Positions 6,929 to 10,934 of a stretch of 10,934 nucleotides of DNA are shown piece by piece. The translations under genes were made by a program, and so were the position numbers. Each line of letters begins with the position of its first letter. Position 1 is the first letter of the stretch. The notes under the pieces are model-generated. The model did not search any database. It saw only the letters and a list, made by a program, of their open reading frames with translations, and was not told the origin of the DNA. The stretch is from Planctomycetaceae bacterium UBA969 (lineage in GTDB: Bacteria > Planctomycetota > Planctomycetia > Gemmatales > Gemmataceae), in the NCBI GenBank assembly GCA_002303765.1, contig DBCB01000209.1, positions 1 through 10,934 of the forward strand. The letters are read 5' to 3'.

Positions 6929-8017
6929 TTATTTTTGGATTGCTGCGTCTTTTATTGCTTTATGTTCCAACCAATGGTCAAGCCATTGGTATGCGGTTTC
7001 TCTGGCAGAATTTGGGAATGTGTGTTTCCCTTTATGGTTTATTAGTCCTATTTTTTCTTCTGCGTCAAATAATCGGTATACAGGTAATGTTGCATGTATG
7101 AATGGCCAACTTGAATCGCCATCAGCACTATTTCCGCCCATGATTAGTATCGGCCTTGGCACTATAAGTGCGAGTACTTGGTGGTGTTCCATTGCTGGGA
7201 TATTGGCTTTCATTTTTGAAGTTAAATACCATGGATCGGTCCAATTGCTCATACGGATGCCAATGCCACCTTCGTTAAATACTCCAACTTTATATCGGGG
7301 TTCGAATGCCATCGCATACAGTACTTCCTTTGCACCTAACGAAAAACCGATACATCCGATTCTTGCGGAATCTACATTTTCATGAGTTTCGAGAAAATCA
7401 ATACAACGGCTGGAATCAAAGGTCATTTTTCCAACGCCGGTAAGTTCGGGAGAATTTTTTGCAAGTTCTGCTGCTTGTGCTTGAGGCCCTTTGCCTTTCA
7501 TGATGAAACATTCTGGTGCCAGAACAATGTAGCCTCTGCGAACCAGATGATTTGCAATTGCAAGACTTTGATTTGGACCAAGCCCGACTGGCTCTTTAAT
7601 TGTGTCTTTGGTGGTTTGGTGAAATACAACAACAGCGGGGTTTTTCGAAATTTTATCAATATTATTAGGAACTAAAAGGTAAGCTTTGACCCGATCATTT
7701 TCATCACTTTGAAAGCTTACCAAAATTCTTTTATGATCTGCTAAAGTTTCTGTTCCCTCGATCTTTGTTGAAAGATTATCTGGCTTTTTTGGAAAAACGC
7801 CGATCTTGTTCATCCATTGTTCTTTTAATTCAGCTTTTCTGGTATTCCATTGTTCTTTAGTGTGAATGCTTGGGTTAAGAAGTGGCGATATACCTAATTC
7901 TGGGATTTTTGCATTTTCATAAGTTTTTTGGGTGAGAGTAATCCAATCAAGGGGCATTGGTTTTTGGCCAATTGGAGTGAAATTTAAAAATAACGCTATT
8001 AGTATTGTTAGATTCAT
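6929..8017 (-). CDS. Secreted alpha/beta-hydrolase (dienelactone hydrolase/acetyl xylan esterase-like)
   Basis: This is an exported serine hydrolase of the alpha/beta-hydrolase fold, of the kind often annotated as dienelactone hydrolase family or acetyl xylan esterase-like in Planctomycetota. A hydrophobic N-terminus (about residues 2-16) looks like a short signal peptide. The nucleophile elbow is G224-F-S226-L-G228, following a conserved D-F-L-E helix (207-210). The likely acid is D299 or D301 in the S-A-D-G-D-S-S-W-P stretch, and the catalytic histidine is H332 in G-K-H-T-F-P. The oxyanion region is probably V-V-F-H-Q (130-134). The triad is complete and the length (362) fits the family. 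The probable activity is ester hydrolysis on plant or algal polysaccharide side groups, but the substrate is inferred only from family habit. The ribosome site is weak (GAAAGA, about 11 bases upstream). It is divergent from the repeat-protein gene across 172 bases. Confidence 0.87.
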   Translation of the reverse strand: MNLTILIALFLNFTPIGQKPMPLDWITLTQKTYENAKIPELGISPLLNPSIHTKEQWNTRKAELKEQWMNKIGVFPKKPDNLSTKIEGTETLADHKRILVSFQSDENDRVKAYLLVPNNIDKISKNPAVVVFHQTTKDTIKEPVGLGPNQSLAIANHLVRRGYIVLAPECFIMKGKGPQAQAAELAKNSPELTGVGKMTFDSSRCIDFLETHENVDSARIGCIGFSLGAKEVLYAMAFEPRYKVGVFNEGGIGIRMSNWTDPWYLTSKMKANIPAMEHHQVLALIVPRPILIMGGNSADGDSSWPFIHATLPVYRLFDAEEKIGLINHKGKHTFPNSARETAYQWLDHWLEHKAIKDAAIQK

Positions 8018-8083
8018 GTTGTTTTATCTTTCGTGTTGTTATTGTTTTGTCATCAAATATCAACATTAATGGGGAGATTCGAA

Positions 8084-8112
8084 TTGTTAAAGAAGATAAT
8101 CTAAATTAATAT
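8084..8112 (+). promoter_or_regulatory. Possible sigma-70 promoter for repeat protein/metallopeptidase pair
   Basis: TTGTTA (8084-8089) and TAATAT (8107-8112) each match consensus at four of six positions, with a 17-base spacer. A transcript would start near 8119, about 70 bases before the ATG at 8190. In such A/T-rich DNA a match of this quality can arise by chance. Confidence 0.3.
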
Positions 8113-8189
8113 TTAAAGAGTTATTATTTCGGTTTCAGATAGAAATGATTTCAAATATTTTAATTATTGATCTTTTTGGGGTGTAAGTG

Positions 8190-8591
8190 ATGATTCGATT
8201 TTATGCTTTAGTTTGTATTATTCTTTGCTCCAATATTACCCTTGCTGGTGGCGACTTGCGTGTAGAAGGTAGGCATGCTGGAAGTGTAGAAAGTGATGGA
8301 ACAGTTCGAATTGGCGGGAGTAATGTTGGTAAATTCGATAGGGATGGTTCTATCCGCGTTAAAGGTCGAAATGCTGGGAAAGTTGATTCTAGTGGATCTA
8401 TTCATATTGATGGAAGATATGTCGGGAAAGTCGATATCGATGGTACGGTTCATAAGGATGGTTCTAATGTTGGTAAAATTGAAAAAGATGGAACTGTTAG
8501 AAAAAATGGCAGAAATATCGGAAGCGCCAAAGGGGTTGACCCTAAGTATGCTGCAGTTATTTTCTTCTTCGGTTTGTTTGACCCCTATTAA
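8190..8591 (+). CDS. Secreted 16-residue tandem-repeat protein, beta-flower-like
   Basis: This is a small exported protein whose mature part is almost entirely a tandem repeat. Residues 1-19 are a signal peptide ending T-L-A. Six units of exactly 16 residues follow (about 20-115), consensus D-G-T/S-V/I-R-x-x-G-R/S-N-x-G-K-V-D-x. Glycines recur at unit positions 2, 8 and 12. The tail ends in an unusual hydrophobic/aromatic run, A-A-V-I-F-F-F-G-L-F. This pattern resembles, from memory, the '5-fold beta-flower' proteins known mainly from Bacteroidota, whose repeats also pair short beta strands around glycines; that link needs a profile search. No catalytic residues are apparent, so binding or a structural role is likely. 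I chose the ATG at 8190, 8 bases after GGGG (8178-8181); a GTG directly before it (8187) is possible and adds one residue. The metallopeptidase gene follows after 14 bases. Confidence 0.85.
   Translation: MIRFYALVCIILCSNITLAGGDLRVEGRHAGSVESDGTVRIGGSNVGKFDRDGSIRVKGRNAGKVDSSGSIHIDGRYVGKVDIDGTVHKDGSNVGKIEKDGTVRKNGRNIGSAKGVDPKYAAVIFFFGLFDPY
8247..8534 (+). repeat. Six in-phase 48-bp coding repeats
   Basis: The 288 bases are exactly six 48-base units, each encoding one 16-residue module. The units are clearly related in protein but have diverged at the DNA level (different codons for the same D-G, G-K and V-D pairs). They therefore look old and functionally conserved rather than a recent slippage expansion. 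Confidence 0.8.
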
Positions 8592-8605
8592 TTTTAAGAA
8601 TTACC

Positions 8606-9373
8606 ATGAACAAATTTGGTACACCATTCATCGTTATTATTTGTATTTTGTTGTTTATTTGCCATGAATCTGGATATTCGCAAGACAAGCAAGCTAACAA
8701 GAAAAGTAATAATAAAAAATACTCTACATATTCCATCGAAAATTTCAAATGCTTTATCTCTGATGAGGTTATGCAACAAAACTCTGATTCTAAATGGAAA
8801 AACAAGCCTGTTGATTTATTGGCAGGGGCGCTTCGTAAGGTTAATGAAGTTTATCCAGAAAATGCTAAAGCTTTATTCCATAAAACTTTCATTTTTGTGG
8901 ATTGGAACAAACCCGGTGCATTGGGTCTTTATTCACAAGGCCCTCAGGGTCCTTCCGATCCTAGAACACATTTCAACTGCATCGATATCAATGGGATGAA
9001 GTTTGTTACTGAAAAAAACAATGATAAGAAACTTCAGCCTAATAACTCAGCAACTTTGGTTTTACTTCATGAATTTGCACATTGTTATCATCATCAGGTA
9101 CTAGGTTGGAATCATGAACTTATTAAAGATGCTTATCAAAATGCTAAAAATCAAAAGTGTTTTGAAGCGAAAAGTTACTTGATGTCTAGTGATAAGGAAT
9201 ATTTTGCAGAACTTACCACTGCGTATTTGGACAAGCATTATTCGGAACCGAAAACGCGAGAAGAAATCAAAGAAAAAGACATTCAAGGGTATGGTTTGAT
9301 GCAAAAAATAAAGGGTAAAGGTAAAAGTCTTCCTGTGGATGGTGGTTTAAAAAAGAGTTCGCCCAAATCTTGA
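8606..9373 (+). CDS. Secreted HExxH zinc metallopeptidase (gluzincin-like)
   Basis: This is a putative exported zinc peptidase. Residues about 8-25 form a hydrophobic signal peptide ending near G-Y-S-Q, followed by a lysine/asparagine-rich spacer (27-39). The catalytic helix carries H155-E-F-A-H159. About 40 residues later, D-K-E198-Y-F-A-E202-L-T offers the third zinc ligand, as in gluzincin families where an E-Y/F-F-A-E motif follows HExxH. The upstream I-F-V-D-W (96-100) and the region with N124-C-I-D-I-N probably form the strand and edge of the substrate cleft. Similar single-domain secreted proteins occur in Planctomycetota, from memory; no natural substrate is known to me. The start codon follows the repeat-protein stop by 14 bases with only a weak TAAGAA ribosome site, so the pair is probably one transcript. 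A basic, glycine/lysine-rich tail (232-255) ends the protein. It might instead be an inactive structural homologue, but the key residues are present. Confidence 0.8.
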   Translation: MNKFGTPFIVIICILLFICHESGYSQDKQANKKSNNKKYSTYSIENFKCFISDEVMQQNSDSKWKNKPVDLLAGALRKVNEVYPENAKALFHKTFIFVDWNKPGALGLYSQGPQGPSDPRTHFNCIDINGMKFVTEKNNDKKLQPNNSATLVLLHEFAHCYHHQVLGWNHELIKDAYQNAKNQKCFEAKSYLMSSDKEYFAELTTAYLDKHYSEPKTREEIKEKDIQGYGLMQKIKGKGKSLPVDGGLKKSSPKS

Positions 9374-9455
9374 AGTAATTTCTTTTTATTCAGATCAAAT
9401 CAATTAGTATTCAAGTAAATCTTTATCTCATTGGATTTAGTAATAAGTGGGTATT

Positions 9456-10697
9456 ATGTTTAATATTTTTCGCAAACTTTCTCTCACCCATTGGATTTTA
9501 ATAAGCATGGTTTTGGGTACTTTGATTGGTTATTGTTTCCCTGAAACAGCGCAAAATCTAAAGCCGATGTCCTCAATATTTTTACGAATGATTAAATCGC
9601 TAATTGCCCCTTTGCTTTTCGCAACCTTAGTAATTGGAATTGCAGGCCATGGAGATGATCTAAAACAGATCGGCAGGATAGCATTAAAATCGATTATTTA
9701 TTTTGAAGTTGTTACAACACTGGCGTTGGTTATCGGCCTTGCTGCTGTGAATCTCTTTCAACCTGGCGCTGGTGTTTTATTAGATGTTCCTGCTAAAGAG
9801 GGGGCTGAGTTTGCATCTAAACAATCTACTTTGGGCGGGGTTTTAGAGCATATTGTTCCTACTAGTGTAATCGATGCAATGGCGAAAAACGAAGTATTAC
9901 AAATTGTTTTTTGGGCCATACTTTTTGCAATTGGATTGACTCAAGTAAAGGGCGAGCATCGTAAAACCTTAATACAAGGGCTTGAAGCGCTTGCGGAAGT
10001 GATGTTCAAATTTACTGGTTTGGTGATGACTTATGCCCCGATCGGAATTGGCGCAGCAATCGCCGTCACAGTGGGCCATAGCGGGCTTGGAATATTGTTG
10101 AATCTTGGCAAGTTGATTTTAACACTCTATATTGCGTTGGTGTTTTTTATGTTGGTTGTTCTCTTGCCGGTAGCGTTTTTTGCCCGTGTTCCGTTGCGTA
10201 AGTTTGCCCGGGCAGTTAAAGAACCAGCCTTAATTGCATTTTCCACCACTTCTTCTGAAGCTGCCCTTCCTAAAGCCATGCTTGCTATGCAATCCATCGG
10301 GGTGCCTAGTAAAATTGTAGCTTTTGTTATGCCTACAGGGTATTCCTTCAACCTTGATGGCACTACGCTTTACCTAGCTGTGGCTTCGGTTTTTGCAGCA
10401 CAGGCTGCTGGTATTGAAATGAGTTGGCAGCAACAACTTGTCATGATGCTTACCTTGATGGTCACTAGCAAAGGGGTTGCTGCTGTGCCTCGAGCTTCTT
10501 TGGTTATACTTTCTGGAACCCTTGCTTCTTTTGGTTTGCCATTGGAAGCTGTTGCGGTGATACTTGGAGTTGATGAGTTAATGGATATGGCTCGTACTAC
10601 GGTTAATCTTGTTGGTAACTGCCTAGCTACTTGTGTTATTGCTAGGTGGGAAGGTGAATTTGATGATCATGCAAATGGCGAAATTGAATCTACTTGA
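9456..10697 (+). CDS. Dicarboxylate/amino acid:cation symporter (DAACS family)
   Basis: This is an inner-membrane secondary transporter of the GltP/DctA family, importing acidic amino acids or C4-dicarboxylates with Na+ or H+. Numbered from the ATG at 9456 (413 residues), it has the serine-rich re-entrant loop S-T-T-S-S-E-A-A-L-P (263-272), the N-L-D-G-T motif of TM7 (299-303), the second hairpin S-K-G-V-A-A-V-P (338-345), and TM8 D373-x3-D377-x2-R380-T-x2-N384. That last spacing equals D390, D394, R397 and N401 of GltPh (family knowledge). The arginine suggests an acidic substrate. The whole eight-helix fold with both hairpins is present, so it should be functional. A GTG at 9447 is an alternative start; I prefer the ATG because AAGTGGG lies 4 bases before it. 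The sulfatase gene begins 16 bases after the stop, suggesting one operon. Confidence 0.92.
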   Translation: MFNIFRKLSLTHWILISMVLGTLIGYCFPETAQNLKPMSSIFLRMIKSLIAPLLFATLVIGIAGHGDDLKQIGRIALKSIIYFEVVTTLALVIGLAAVNLFQPGAGVLLDVPAKEGAEFASKQSTLGGVLEHIVPTSVIDAMAKNEVLQIVFWAILFAIGLTQVKGEHRKTLIQGLEALAEVMFKFTGLVMTYAPIGIGAAIAVTVGHSGLGILLNLGKLILTLYIALVFFMLVVLLPVAFFARVPLRKFARAVKEPALIAFSTTSSEAALPKAMLAMQSIGVPSKIVAFVMPTGYSFNLDGTTLYLAVASVFAAQAAGIEMSWQQQLVMMLTLMVTSKGVAAVPRASLVILSGTLASFGLPLEAVAVILGVDELMDMARTTVNLVGNCLATCVIARWEGEFDDHANGEIEST

Positions 10698-10713
10698 TTA
10701 AAGGAACTAGATA

Positions 10714-10934
10714 ATGTTTTCTTCAACAATACGAAATTTTTTGGTAGCTGTGCTAATTCTACAAAGCTGTTCAGTTTCTTATGCTGCAAGTCAGCAGCCA
10801 AATATTGTGGTCATTTTTTCAGATGATCATGCCTATCAGGCAATTAGTGCTTATGGAGAAAATAGAAAGCTTCTTAATACCCCGAATATCGATCGGATAG
10901 GTAATAAAGGTGTTCGGTTCGATCGTTGCTTGGT
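10714..10934 (+). CDS. Sulfatase, N-terminal fragment (cut by window edge)
   Basis: This is the start of an exported sulfatase (arylsulfatase/heparan N-sulfatase-like, PF00884), which would remove sulfate esters or N-sulfate from polysaccharides. The first 24 residues form a signal peptide (hydrophobic core V-A-V-L-I-L, cleavage near S-Y-A). Then comes P-N-I-V-V-I-F-S-D37-D38-H, the calcium-binding aspartate pair, followed by N-T-P-N-I-D-R (55-61) and G-V-R-F-D-R-C. The C-x-P/A-x-R site that is converted to formylglycine should lie roughly a dozen residues past the end and is not visible, so neither activity nor the cysteine or serine type can be judged. D-D-H with A-I-S-A-Y-G resembles the N-sulfoglucosamine sulfohydrolase-like group common in Planctomycetota. 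AAGGAA (10701-10706) lies 7 bases before the ATG. A cysteine at residue 19 (L-Q-S-C) is a poor lipobox. Confidence 0.9.
   Translation, partial: MFSSTIRNFLVAVLILQSCSVSYAASQQPNIVVIFSDDHAYQAISAYGENRKLLNTPNIDRIGNKGVRFDRCL

Noticed and set aside
6897..7385. A 162-codon plus-strand ORF overlapping the end of the ABC-F gene
   Set aside because: It lies opposite the alpha/beta-hydrolase, which has a complete catalytic triad and family-typical sequence, so this is its antisense shadow.
8187..8189. GTG as the start of the repeat protein
   Set aside because: An ATG follows immediately with usable spacing from GGGG; GTG would add one residue and cannot be excluded, but it is less likely.

Overview
The window is an A/T-rich (roughly 40% G+C by eye), densely coded bacterial chromosome segment. 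It most likely comes from a member of the Planctomycetota, perhaps a low-GC freshwater or metagenome-derived lineage. The evidence is the secreted PQQ-like beta-propeller protein with its W-x-x-x-R-G-P-x-G-D-G start, the secreted carbohydrate-type sulfatase, the secreted alpha/beta-hydrolase, and many proteins with signal peptides. No 16S rRNA gene or other phylogenetic marker is present, so this placement is inference.

Layout. Positions 1-167 hold no gene but contain a nested perfect inverted repeat. A small TPR protein (minus strand, 168-437) is divergent from a secreted beta-lactamase-fold serine hydrolase (plus strand, 694-1842). That gene converges on a minus-strand light-repair operon. 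The operon is read from a good promoter-like sequence (3614-3642) through a tiny DUF2256 zinc-ribbon-type reading frame, found by reading codons, into an iron-sulfur (6-4) photolyase gene (1872-3425). The two frames overlap as TAATG. The DUF2256 frame has no normal start codon and an in-frame TAG close to its expected N-terminus; this is the oddest feature here. Divergent from the operon are the beta-propeller protein (3790-5022) and an ABC-F ATPase of the Uup type (5078-6913). The latter converges, 15 bases apart, on a secreted alpha/beta-hydrolase (minus strand, 6929-8017).

Rightward from 8190 come a secreted protein made of six phased 16-residue repeats resembling the beta-flower fold and, 14 bases later, a secreted HExxH metallopeptidase. 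Then follow a dicarboxylate/amino-acid:cation symporter (9456-10697) and, 16 bases later, the 5' end of a sulfatase cut by the window edge.

Together the genes suggest a heterotroph with a large exported hydrolase repertoire (serine hydrolase, esterase, peptidase, sulfatase), an uptake system for acidic solutes, and DNA repair driven by light. I see no insertion sequence, CRISPR array, tRNA or rRNA. No clearly new multi-gene system is evident. The best candidates for novelty are the broken or non-canonically started DUF2256 gene coupled to the photolyase, and the repeat protein/metallopeptidase pair.
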